DNA of 64,000 bases from Luteolibacter sp. Y139 (GTDB lineage: Bacteria > Verrucomicrobiota > Verrucomicrobiia > Verrucomicrobiales > Akkermansiaceae), in NCBI RefSeq assembly GCF_038066715.1, contig NZ_JBBUKT010000006.1, positions 62,001 through 126,000 on the forward strand, written 5' to 3'. The position numbers and the translations under genes are program-made. Positions within the stretch are counted from its first letter, which is position 1; each line of letters starts with the position of its first letter. The notes beneath the pieces were generated by a model. That model ran no database searches. It saw only the letters and a program-made list of their open reading frames with translations, and was not told the origin of the DNA. Shown one piece after another: positions 45,277-52,881 of this stretch.

Positions 45277-45756
45277 ATGAATCCTTCCCCTCGCTTGGTC
45301 AGCTATATCGCCATCGGCCTGTCGGTTCTCTCCATCGCGCTCCATTTTACCCCGACATTTGCCGGAGTAAGAATTTCCCTCAATACGCCGGAAAACGCGC
45401 TAATTACCTTCGCCAAAGCGGATCGAGGTGGAAGCTTTCGCGACTTGCGGGAACTGGCCAAGGCTTCCCGGACGGAAGAAAAATGGCCCATGGTGGATCC
45501 GAAGTCATTGACCGTTTCGAAGGTGGTTCCCATTGAGGATTCGGGCCGCGCCGAAAACAACGGGCAGGTGATGTGCTTCATCAGCTACAAGGGGACGGAC
45601 GGCGTGCCGAAGTATGAGGTGGTGACGCTGCGCAAGAATTTCCAAGGCAATTTCGGAGTTGGTTATTTCAGAGAATATATCGACAAGCAAACCGAAGGAG
45701 ACAAGTGGCGCATCGAAGCCAAAGAGGCGTGGGAGTCCCGGGGGGAATTCAATTGA
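45277..45756 (+). CDS. Exported or membrane-anchored hypothetical protein
   Basis: A 159-residue protein with one N-terminal hydrophobic segment (YIAIGLSVLSIALHFTPTFA) and a soluble domain beginning at about residue 35 (SLNTPENALITFAKADRGGS), with SYKGTDGVPKYEVVTLRKNF and GYFREYIDKQTEGDKWRIEA in its second half. I do not recognise a family. Strong, divergent neighbours give no functional hint. Confidence 0.72.
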   Translation: MNPSPRLVSYIAIGLSVLSIALHFTPTFAGVRISLNTPENALITFAKADRGGSFRDLRELAKASRTEEKWPMVDPKSLTVSKVVPIEDSGRAENNGQVMCFISYKGTDGVPKYEVVTLRKNFQGNFGVGYFREYIDKQTEGDKWRIEAKEAWESRGEFN

Positions 45757-46138
45757 GCGCACCGGAAGGATCGCCATGAGTCGCATCTGCGTCGCTACAG
45801 GGGGAGCCTACCGCCGGTAGAGTCCGGTCGCTGTCATCCCTCAAGCACGATGTAGGCGAGGAGCAGTTTGCTTCCAGGTCTATCCGGCGGCGGGGTGGAA
45901 GCTTGGATTCCGAGTGTCGGTTTTCCCTCTGCCTCATGGCCGGTCTGGAGACCGGCGCTTCCGGTGGAAACACGCTTCCGCTAAAAAATTAGCAGGGGCA
46001 TCCCGCTTCAGTCCCTGAGCGAGATGCCCCTGTAACGAACCGGGACAGGAGTGTCCCGGCCACTGTTTACACGGACGAGGTCCCTTTCACGGCAGGCAAA
46101 TCACCCGAGCTTGCCGTGAGAGGGGAAGATGAACGGGG
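45757..46138. other. Convergent gene-free region
   Basis: About 380 bp between two genes that end toward each other. Its second half is packed with palindromes (listed separately). The first half (45757-45938) shows nothing recognisable. Confidence 0.6.
45939..46119. repeat. Cluster of four palindromic hairpin elements
   Basis: Four inverted repeats in 180 bp: gccggtct-gg-agaccggc (45939-45955, exact 8-bp arms); caggggcatcccgct paired with agcgagatgcccctg (45993-46032, 14 of 15 pairs); ccgggaca-ggag-tgtcccgg (46040-46059, exact 8-bp arms); and tcacggca with tgccgtga (46087-46119). Their density is REP-like. One or more may terminate both convergent transcripts. Confidence 0.75.
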
Positions 46139-47203
46139 TCAGTCAACAGTAGTGACCGATCCGTTCATCTGAATCGTCCTATCCAGCATGAAAGTAACAT
46201 AAGCGAGGCGCTCCAGTCCGAAGGGCGAGTCGCTGAGCAACTCGATCGTCCACTGGCCATCGGAATCGAACACGTTCTTGAACGTGGACACGGAATAGAG
46301 ATGGTTCACGGGGACCGTCTCGGAAGGATAGTTCTTACCTCCGCCGGGAATCGTGATGCCGGTGGTATTGAGAACCGCCGGGCCCTTGTAGGCTTGGGCG
46401 ATGATGTTGGAGCCGGGATAGACGTCCGTGACACTGAAGGTCAGGGTCGGCATCTGGAAGCGGACCATCTGGCCGCTCGTGACACCGGTGATGGAGCCAT
46501 TCGGCACAGGCCAGATCTGGACAAACTGGGATGCCAGTTGCGACGCGGGTGCTTGATAGTCCGCCACCGAGAAGACCGAGTAGCGCTGCTCACCGCGGAC
46601 CTTCGAGCGATCCGCTCCGGGGATCGAATTGGTGGTGAAGGTGTAGGTGTAGGGAGTGGTCGTGGCATTCTGGGTCAAGGACTGGGTCCCCAGCAGTGTT
46701 GCCTGAGTGCGGTCGATGCCCACGCCGGTTCCAGCGGTGCCGTAGGACTGCATGTGCTGGAGAAGGGTTACGCTCTTGGCGCCATCCGGAGCTCCCGCGT
46801 CGGCGATCAGGCCCTGGACCGTCACCTTCACGGTGAAGGGCTTGTCAGCCCGTGTCCGTGGAATGGTGGCGTAGGGGTCTTGCGAGGTGATCGTCACCCC
46901 GGCGATCGGCGTGTACGTGCTGACGTAGCGAGTATCGAGCAGGTAGCTGACGGGCGGGGTGGTGCCTTTCACGGTCCACAGCTCGAAGCGTGCGCCGCCC
47001 GGATTGATGACCAGCGGGGAAAGACTTTCGCCGGAGGCAGCAATGTTTTGCATGTCCCACTGGACCCACTGGCTCTGAGGCTTGCTGGGCTCGATCTGGA
47101 CCTGGCGGATGTAGTTCGTGAAGGTGGAGCCGGTGGTGGCTGCCATCAGTGGGGATGACAGCAGTCCCATGGCAGCGGAGATGATGAATGGGAGCTTTTT
47201 CAT
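46139..47203 (-). CDS. Secreted hypothetical protein (third gene of a three-gene operon)
   Basis: A 354-residue protein with signal peptide MKKLPFIISAAMGLLSSPLM. The mature part is beta-rich: GGARFELWTVKGTTPPVSYL, VKVTVQGLIADAGAPDGAKS, then SVFSVADYQAPASQLASQFV and SDGQWTIELLSDSPFGLERL. It is repeatedly interrupted by Gly/Thr/Ser-rich linkers. No enzymatic or anchoring motif is seen. The start ATG overlaps the TGA of the gene upstream (ATGA), showing coupling. I do not recognise a family; the operon context (two other small secreted proteins) suggests an envelope or secretion-related complex. Confidence 0.8.
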   Translation of the reverse strand: MKKLPFIISAAMGLLSSPLMAATTGSTFTNYIRQVQIEPSKPQSQWVQWDMQNIAASGESLSPLVINPGGARFELWTVKGTTPPVSYLLDTRYVSTYTPIAGVTITSQDPYATIPRTRADKPFTVKVTVQGLIADAGAPDGAKSVTLLQHMQSYGTAGTGVGIDRTQATLLGTQSLTQNATTTPYTYTFTTNSIPGADRSKVRGEQRYSVFSVADYQAPASQLASQFVQIWPVPNGSITGVTSGQMVRFQMPTLTFSVTDVYPGSNIIAQAYKGPAVLNTTGITIPGGGKNYPSETVPVNHLYSVSTFKNVFDSDGQWTIELLSDSPFGLERLAYVTFMLDRTIQMNGSVTTVD

Positions 47204-47793
47204 GGCTTGGCAGCAGTGGAGGTTGCGAGAGCCGGTGCCTTGCCGGGCACCGCAGCGGTCTTGGGGGCGGGAGGTTCGTAGCGATTCACCGAGATGGGAC
47301 CTTCCTGATAGGTAGCCACCACAAGGCGTTTCTCCTTGGCAAAGGACTTCACGACTTCCTCGTCCAGCGGTTCTTGGCCCATGGCCTGCGCACGAGAGAC
47401 GGTGACAGTGCGGATCCAGCCCCGGTTCGCCGCATAGAAATCGATCCATGGGACGAACTTCGATTGTTCCGCGAAGCCGCCCCGGCTCTCAAGCTCCTTG
47501 GGGAAGTGCAGCACCGCATTCTTCGGAACGAGCGTGGCGAGGCCGAGGTAGCTGAAGAGATCCGAGCGGGAGAGCAGATCCTGAGGCCGGTTGACGACCG
47601 AGGGATCCTCGCCTTCGGGCGGATTGAAGACCGGTGCCGGGGTCTTCTCCCTGGCGATGCGGTTTGCAGCCACGATGTCATCGTGGGTGGGCACATCGGT
47701 CATTGGCTGGCGTGCAGGCGCTGGTGTCTGTGCAGAAGCGAGCGGAATCAGAATCCCGGCAACCGCACCCAGAACGATCATTGGCGATCTCAT
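47200..47793 (-). CDS. Secreted hypothetical protein (second gene of the operon)
   Basis: A 197-residue protein with signal peptide MRSPMIVLGAVAGILIPLAS ending at SAQ. A Pro-rich linker follows, then a compact domain (SRSDLFSYLGLATLVPKNAV, WIDFYAANRGWIRTVTVSRA, LDEEVVKSFAKEKRLVVATY) and an Ala/Pro-rich tail. VPKNAVLHFPKELESR and YQEGPISVNRY recall outer periplasmic proteins, but I have no family for it. Coupled by ATGA overlap to the next gene; 27 bp after the first gene of the operon. The leader is C/A-rich without a Shine-Dalgarno sequence. Confidence 0.78.
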   Translation of the reverse strand: MRSPMIVLGAVAGILIPLASAQTPAPARQPMTDVPTHDDIVAANRIAREKTPAPVFNPPEGEDPSVVNRPQDLLSRSDLFSYLGLATLVPKNAVLHFPKELESRGGFAEQSKFVPWIDFYAANRGWIRTVTVSRAQAMGQEPLDEEVVKSFAKEKRLVVATYQEGPISVNRYEPPAPKTAAVPGKAPALATSTAAKP

Positions 47794-47820
47794 GGTGTTC
47801 GTGGAGTTGGGGTTGGCGGA

Positions 47821-48543
47821 TTACTTGGTGCGGAAGGTGCAAAGGATCACCATGTCCTGAAGGTCGTAGCCCGGGTCACTCATCTGGTTGTCGTAGTGAG
47901 TGAGCTCCATGAACACGATCACGTCCATCGGTCCGATCTTCACGCGGCCGTTGCTATCGAGGTAAGGCTTGAGGAAGCTTTCCAGCGACGGGGCATTGTA
48001 CTGCGGGACGTTCGAGGGAGGGACGTCGCCATTGACCAGCGTGCGGACGTTCTGGGTGCCGCTCTGGGAGTTGAAGTAGGGGCCCCAAGCATTGTTATAC
48101 TTGTACTTGCCGCCGAAGCGGAGGCGCTTGTTCTTCTGCACCAGCTGGGTTTTGACGATCTTGCTCGGCTGCACGTTGGTGTTCGTGCCGTAGAAGATTT
48201 CGTTGTAGGTGCCGCCATCGTAGCTGAATTCCGCGCGGGTCGGCACGAAGGTGTAGCTATTACCAGAAGCGACGGTAACGCCGGCACCGAGGATGCGGAT
48301 GTCGACGTAGAGGTCCTCGGTGGGATTGACCGTGTTTCCTCCCTCAATGTCCGTGTAATCCTGGACGATCGAAGGGTAGGTGATGGCCCACTTCAAGTTG
48401 GGCTTGGTTCCCGGTTGGACGATCACCGGGGTGGCGGTCAGCGTGCCCGTCGGGATCGAGGGCTCGGTGGATTGCGCGTGCGCAACAGGTGCGCAGCAAG
48501 CGAGGGCGGCTACCGCAAGGGCAGCGCATCGGCTGGTTTTCAT
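47821..48543 (-). CDS. Secreted hypothetical protein (first gene of the operon)
   Basis: A 240-residue protein with signal peptide MKTSRCAALAVAALACCAPV ending at AHAQ. The mature part starts with an Ig-like segment (TATPVIVQPGTKPNLKWAIT) and continues with DIRILGAGVTVASGNSYTFV, LVQKNKRLRFGGKYKYNNAW and VKIGPMDVIVFMELTHYDNQ, ending LQDMVILCTFRTK. No known motif. It opens the minus-strand three-gene operon and is preceded by a C-rich leader (ccctaacacacccagcc) instead of a Shine-Dalgarno sequence. Function unknown. Confidence 0.8.
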   Translation of the reverse strand: MKTSRCAALAVAALACCAPVAHAQSTEPSIPTGTLTATPVIVQPGTKPNLKWAITYPSIVQDYTDIEGGNTVNPTEDLYVDIRILGAGVTVASGNSYTFVPTRAEFSYDGGTYNEIFYGTNTNVQPSKIVKTQLVQKNKRLRFGGKYKYNNAWGPYFNSQSGTQNVRTLVNGDVPPSNVPQYNAPSLESFLKPYLDSNGRVKIGPMDVIVFMELTHYDNQMSDPGYDLQDMVILCTFRTK

Positions 48544-48691
48544 GGCTGGGTGTGTTAGGGTGACAGGTGCAGGTGACCTCTAGGGCTCTTCCGGTTCCAT
48601 GGGCGTGGGACAGACCATGGGGAAGTGAAGGCTCGGCGAGAGATCCGGGCACGGGTATGCCTTGTGTGGGACGGCACGCCCGTATCCGCTC

Positions 48692-48788
48692 GGGACAGAG
48701 AGTCCCTCGCCTTGTCTTCTCCGTAGGCTGGGGCGAACCCCGGCTTTCCGGACCGTATCAGTCGATGTAAGGTGGCGACGGGGTCGCC
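48692..48788. repeat. Three hairpin elements
   Basis: gggac-agaga-gtccc (48692-48706); gctgggg-cgaa-ccccggc (48727-48744, one T-G pair); ggcgac-ggg-gtcgcc (48774-48788), the last followed by tgttttct. The first resembles the gggacaggagtgtccc hairpin at 46041-46057, suggesting one family of elements. Confidence 0.6.
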
Positions 48789-49053
48789 CGTGTTTTCTAA
48801 CCAGGGAACCGGCGGTGCCTTGCGGCAGAGAACCGGATCCCGCATTCGTTTACCCGACCCAGCCGTTCCGCCCATCCGCGAGCGGACGGCTTGAGCAAAC
48901 CATGGGAAGGGAAATGAGATGCTTCATGTGCTGTTTTCTTTTTTGAAAAAGCGCTGTGTGACTGGGGAGTCGCGAAGGAGAATGTACAATTAAGTAATCC
49001 AAACAAGGCGGCAGTTCTTGAATTTTTAGCGGTTCTTAGCACCTTTCGTCAAT

Positions 49054-49071
49054 TTAGCGCTAAGGCGCTAA
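49054..49071. promoter_or_regulatory. Inverted repeat upstream of the TIM-barrel/GH99-like gene
   Basis: Exact 7-bp arms ttagcgc-taag-gcgctaa, 119 bp before the ATG in AT-rich sequence. Could be an operator; it is not followed by a T-run. Confidence 0.35.
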
Positions 49072-49189
49072 TCCCTGATTTCCACGCTTCCGTTGCTTTC
49101 GGCGCTCCCTTTGCATGACGGGCTCGGCAAAGGAATCTTGCCGAGCCGGTGCGTAGTGGCGCGTAGTTCATTCATCGTCTAATCCCGTC

Positions 49190-51145
49190 ATGCTGCTTGC
49201 CCGATTGATCGCGTTCACGTTCTTGCTTTGCTGCTTCCCCGTCTTGGGGGCGAATCCGTTTTTCGCGATGGACACCGGAATCACCGGCGAACCGGTGAAG
49301 GTGGCAGAGACGCTGGATGCGTTGGGATACGATGGCCTGGGGGGAAGCGGCTATCAGGTGACGCCGGTGAAGGACGAACTCGCGAAACGCGCGATGCGCT
49401 TGTGGAACGTTTACCTCACGCTCGACTTCGCCCCGGGAAAGTCAGCGCTGACGCCGGAGCTGAAGAAATTGATCGAGGACCTGCGTGGTCACGATACCGC
49501 GCTGTGGATCGGCATTCACAAGGTGACGGGTGGCGAGGCCGCTGCGATCGCGGGCTTGCGCGAGATCGCGGACCAGGCGGCGCCCGCGGGGGTGAAGGTC
49601 TCGCTCTATCCCCACACGGGCCAATGGCTGGAGCGGTTTCCTGAGGCCGCCCGCCTGGCTGGAACGGTGGATCGGAAGAATGTGGGAGCCACCTTCAATC
49701 TCTGCCACTGGCTGAAGGTGGAGGGCGATGTCGATCCGATTCCGGTGATCAAGCGCGAGGTCGCACGACTTCAATTCGTGACCATTAATGGTGCCGATGG
49801 CGGGGATACGAAGGCAATGGGTTGGGATCGCTTGATCCAGCCGCTGGGGCAGGGGACTTACGACACCGCGGGCTTCGTGCGCCGATTGCAGGAGGACGCG
49901 AAATGGAACGGGCCGGTCGGCTTGCAGGCTTACGGCGTGAAAGGCGACCGGCAGGAAAACCTGAGCCGCTCGATGGCCGCGTGGCGTGAAATGAATGATC
50001 TGTTAGATGGCAAGATCCTGTGCGGCTATCAGGGCTGGTTTCGCTGCGGTGAGGATGGATCCAACAACGGCTGGCACCATTACGCGGTGAATGGGAAGTT
50101 CGAGCCGGGCTCTTCCGCGATCGAGATGTGGCCGGACATGAGCGAGCTCGGACCGGGCGAACGCCACGCCACAGCATTCCGCCATGCCGATGGTTCGGTG
50201 GCGGAGGTTTTCAGTTCGGTGCATCCGGATACGACGCGCCGGCACTTCAGCTGGATGCGCGAGTACGGGATCGATGGTGTCTTCCTGCAGCGCTTCGCGA
50301 CGAGCACGCGCGATCCGCGGTCCCGCGGTGCGATGGATCAGGTGCTGGCCCACGTCCGCGATTCCGCAAAGGCCGAGGGGCGTGAGTGGGCGCTGATGTA
50401 TGATCTCACCGGCCTGAAGACCGAGGACTTTCCGCGGGTGATGGAGGATTGGCAGCAGCTGAAGGTGGGAAGCGATCCCGCGTATCTCCATCATCGCCGC
50501 AAGCCGCTGGTGTCGCTGTGGGGACTGGGCTTCAATGATCGTCCGCCTTCGTTGCCCGAGTGGGAGAAGCTGATCCGCTTTTTCAAGTCGGAGGGCTTTT
50601 CGGTGATGCTCGGGGTGCCATGTTATTGGCGCACGCTGGAACGCGATTCGATCCATGATGCGAAGCTGCACGAACTGATCGCGATGGCGGACATCGTGAG
50701 CCCGTGGGCGGTGGGCCGCTTCGGCACGCCGCAGGATGCGGCGGCGAGGAAGAAGGATCTGTTAGAGCCGGATCTCGCGTGGTGCCGCGAGCGCGGGGTG
50801 GATTACTTTCCGGTGATCTTTCCTGGCTTCAGCTGGCAGAACCTGGAGAAGAGCCGGGGCCGTGAGGCGAAGTTCGAGGCGATCCCGCGGCTCGGCGGGA
50901 AATTTCTCTGGAGCCAGGCCATCGCCGCCCGGCAGGCGGGAGCCCGGTCGCTATACGTGGCGATGTTCGACGAGATGGACGAGGGCACGGCGATCTTCAA
51001 GACGTCCACCAATCCGCCGGTGGGAGACAGCCGGTTCATCGCCGAGCCGGGCTTGAAGTCGGATCACTACCTCTGGCTGACCGGTGAAATCGGGAAGATG
51101 CTGCGCGGGAAGATCCCGGTGACGGAGGGATTGCCGGCACGCTGA
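49190..51145 (+). CDS. Two-domain secreted protein: sugar-isomerase-like TIM barrel plus GH71/GH99-like domain
   Basis: A 651-residue protein with signal peptide (LIAFTFLLCCFPVLG). Residues about 20-265 look like the xylose isomerase/AP-endonuclease-2 TIM barrel (VAETLDALGYDGLGGSGYQV, VKVSLYPHTGQWLERF, NVGATFNLCHWLKVEGD, VTINGADGG). Residues about 270-650 look like a GH71/GH99-related barrel (ILCGYQGWFRCGEDGSNNGW, YGIDGVFLQRFATSTRD, ALMYDLTGLKTEDF, VDYFPVIFPGFSWQNLE, SLYVAMFDEMDEGTA). GH99 enzymes are endo-alpha-mannosidases; the acidic residues in FDEMDEG are candidates for catalysis. Substrate unproven. The GH76 gene 4.2 kb away supports alpha-mannan use. Confidence 0.85.
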   Translation: MLLARLIAFTFLLCCFPVLGANPFFAMDTGITGEPVKVAETLDALGYDGLGGSGYQVTPVKDELAKRAMRLWNVYLTLDFAPGKSALTPELKKLIEDLRGHDTALWIGIHKVTGGEAAAIAGLREIADQAAPAGVKVSLYPHTGQWLERFPEAARLAGTVDRKNVGATFNLCHWLKVEGDVDPIPVIKREVARLQFVTINGADGGDTKAMGWDRLIQPLGQGTYDTAGFVRRLQEDAKWNGPVGLQAYGVKGDRQENLSRSMAAWREMNDLLDGKILCGYQGWFRCGEDGSNNGWHHYAVNGKFEPGSSAIEMWPDMSELGPGERHATAFRHADGSVAEVFSSVHPDTTRRHFSWMREYGIDGVFLQRFATSTRDPRSRGAMDQVLAHVRDSAKAEGREWALMYDLTGLKTEDFPRVMEDWQQLKVGSDPAYLHHRRKPLVSLWGLGFNDRPPSLPEWEKLIRFFKSEGFSVMLGVPCYWRTLERDSIHDAKLHELIAMADIVSPWAVGRFGTPQDAAARKKDLLEPDLAWCRERGVDYFPVIFPGFSWQNLEKSRGREAKFEAIPRLGGKFLWSQAIAARQAGARSLYVAMFDEMDEGTAIFKTSTNPPVGDSRFIAEPGLKSDHYLWLTGEIGKMLRGKIPVTEGLPAR

Positions 51146-51165
51146 GATCATACCTATCTTTGAGG

Positions 51166-51513
51166 ATGACGTGGCTGGGCGAACTCATCGTGGACATCCT
51201 CGTTCGTCCAATCCTTGAAACCGTCATCGGCGGTCTCTTCTACCTCACGGGAATGGTATTCCTGAAGATAGTGACGGTGGGACAGGTCGATCTCGCCCCG
51301 CTGGATACACTGCATGCAACAAACCGGACGCCGAAAGGAGAGCGGGACTGGAGCATCTGGCTCTGCCGGCCGGGCAAGCGCAGCGCTCTCAAGGCGGAAT
51401 GGGTGATTGTCGCCGGCGTTGTCGTTTGGGGCGTGACCGGACTGTGTATCTATCAGGCAACGAAGGACCGCGATCCGCGGGAGAAATTAGTTGTGCCATC
51501 CGTTGCGGAGTAG
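51166..51513 (+). CDS. Small membrane protein, unknown function
   Basis: A 115-residue protein with two hydrophobic segments, LETVIGGLFYLTGMVFLKIV near the start and VIVAGVVVWGVTGLCIYQAT near the end, separated by a basic loop (WSIWLCRPGKRSALKAEW). A TTG two codons upstream (51160) could also be the start. No family recognised. It lies between the TIM/GH99-like gene and a sirtuin gene on the same strand. Confidence 0.72.
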   Translation: MTWLGELIVDILVRPILETVIGGLFYLTGMVFLKIVTVGQVDLAPLDTLHATNRTPKGERDWSIWLCRPGKRSALKAEWVIVAGVVVWGVTGLCIYQATKDRDPREKLVVPSVAE

Positions 51514-51565
51514 AACGACGCTTGGCCGCTTGCTTGAGCCCACTCCGCCCGCTTTCCTCCCGCCG

Positions 51566-52273
51566 ATGAAAATCGTGGTGCTGACGGGAGCCGGGATCTC
51601 CGCGGAATCGGGCGTGCCGACGTTCCGTGGCAGCGATGGCTTGTGGGAGGGGCACCGGGTGGAGGATGTTGCTTCGCCAGAAGGTTTCGCCCGCGATCCA
51701 CAGCTGGTGCACACGTTCTACAATGGCCGGCGCCGGAAGTTGCTGGAAGTGGAGCCGAATCCTGCACACCGCGCGCTCGCGAAGCTTGCCCGGGTTCGCG
51801 GCGTGGATCTGACCCTAGTCACGCAGAACATCGATGACCTGCACGAGCGCGCCGGCTCGGAGGAGGTGCTGCACATGCACGGCGAGCTGCTGAAGGCACG
51901 CTGCAACGAATGTGGTGTGGTCATTCCCTGCCGCGAGGATCTCAGCCGTGCTTCGATCTGTCCGGCGTGCAAGGGGATCGACTGCATGCGGCCGCACGTG
52001 GTGTGGTTCGGTGAGGTTCCTTTCGGGCTGGATGAAATTGCGGCGGCGATTTCGTCGTCGGACCGGTTCGTGGCGATCGGTACATCCGGCCGGGTGTATC
52101 CGGCGGCATCGTTCGTCTCGTGGGCGCGGCAGGCGGGGGTGTCGACGCTGGAGCTGAACCTGGAGGAGAGCGCCGCGAGCGGGGTATTTCACGAGAGCCG
52201 CCGCGGTCGGGCGGGGGAAATCGTGCCGCTGTGGGTGGAAGAAGTGATTTCCTCCGTGAACCAGCGCAGCTAA
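51566..52273 (+). CDS. NAD-dependent protein deacylase (sirtuin, class III)
   Basis: A 235-residue sirtuin. It has GAGISAESGVPTFR (residues 8-21), TQNIDDLHERAG, catalytic His105 in HMHGE, and a zinc ribbon with Cys113, Cys116, Cys132 and Cys135. PHVVWFGEVPFGLDE and the nucleotide-binding AIGTSGRVYPAASF follow. Tyr52 and Arg55 (TFYNGRRRK) form the YxxR pair that in class III sirtuins (CobB, SIRT5) selects acidic acyl groups such as succinyl. The ATG at 51566 is chosen because family similarity begins there; the frame is open further upstream. No partner acyltransferase is next to it. Confidence 0.94.
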   Translation: MKIVVLTGAGISAESGVPTFRGSDGLWEGHRVEDVASPEGFARDPQLVHTFYNGRRRKLLEVEPNPAHRALAKLARVRGVDLTLVTQNIDDLHERAGSEEVLHMHGELLKARCNECGVVIPCREDLSRASICPACKGIDCMRPHVVWFGEVPFGLDEIAAAISSSDRFVAIGTSGRVYPAASFVSWARQAGVSTLELNLEESAASGVFHESRRGRAGEIVPLWVEEVISSVNQRS

Positions 52274-52276
52274 TGG

Positions 52277-52723
52277 TCAAGCGGGCGTCACGTCGTGCTT
52301 CTGCTGGCCAGCGAGGCCTTGTCGCCATTGATCCAACTCGCGCCGCACATTCGCGAAATTCTCCTCGCTCACGGTGAAGACGCTGCCGCCTTCCTGGCGG
52401 TCGTCCGCCAGCACGAGGAACTTCGATCTACCCCGCCGATCCTGACCTTGGAAGAAGCGGATCAAGTGCCCGTTTGCCATCGTGCTCCGCAGGGTGAAGA
52501 CCGGGGCGAGCGATCTCCATTTCAATCCGAAGAGAAGGCCATACAGCCAGCAGGTCGGCCCGCTGAGCGGCTCGCATGGTTCATCTTCCCACGATTCGCC
52601 CGCCGGCTTAACGATCGTGGCCAGTTCCATGGGGAGACGCCCCGGATGGCGGAAGATCGCCCGCACCAGCCCATTGGCGGTGCTTCCGATCTGGAATTCC
52701 AGCTTGCTCTCGAGCCACGACAT
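52277..52723 (-). CDS. Conserved-looking hypothetical protein
   Basis: A 148-residue soluble protein, MSWLESKLEFQIGSTANGLV, with the middle CWLYGLLFGLKWRSLAPVFT and the C-terminal FLVLADDRQEGGSVFTVSEE. No signal peptide, TM helix or known motif. Its stop lies 4 bp beyond the convergent sirtuin stop. The opposite strand is also open here, but that reading lacks natural composition. Family not recognised. Confidence 0.65.
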   Translation of the reverse strand: MSWLESKLEFQIGSTANGLVRAIFRHPGRLPMELATIVKPAGESWEDEPCEPLSGPTCWLYGLLFGLKWRSLAPVFTLRSTMANGHLIRFFQGQDRRGRSKFLVLADDRQEGGSVFTVSEENFANVRRELDQWRQGLAGQQKHDVTPA

Positions 52724-52881
52724 CTCCGGTAAAGTCCTTATCGTGCCCCGCAGCGGCTGCCCATCTCAATCCCGGGTCCGGCCCCAATCGCCTTCTTCCC
52801 GCATTTTGGCCCGGGTTTCTTGGTTCTAACGCTAAGGATCAGGGTTGATTTCCCGTTCAAAGAACGGACGCTGTGATCTCA

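Larger units (their letters stand above)
48544..49189. other. Long divergent gene-free region
   Basis: 646 bp between the secreted-protein operon (minus) and the TIM-barrel/GH99-like gene (plus). The left part is GC-rich and holds three hairpins (48692-48788). The right part, from about 48930, is AT-rich with a tacaat box (48985-48990) and an inverted repeat at 49054-49071, so promoters for the plus gene probably lie there. Short frames in it lack coding character. Confidence 0.55.

Noticed and set aside
52295-52732. Plus-strand open frame opposite the 148-residue minus-strand gene
   Set aside because: Its protein is Arg/His/Pro-rich with no fold-like pattern, whereas the minus-strand reading has a normal composition and a compact position next to the sirtuin stop. 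The choice is not certain.
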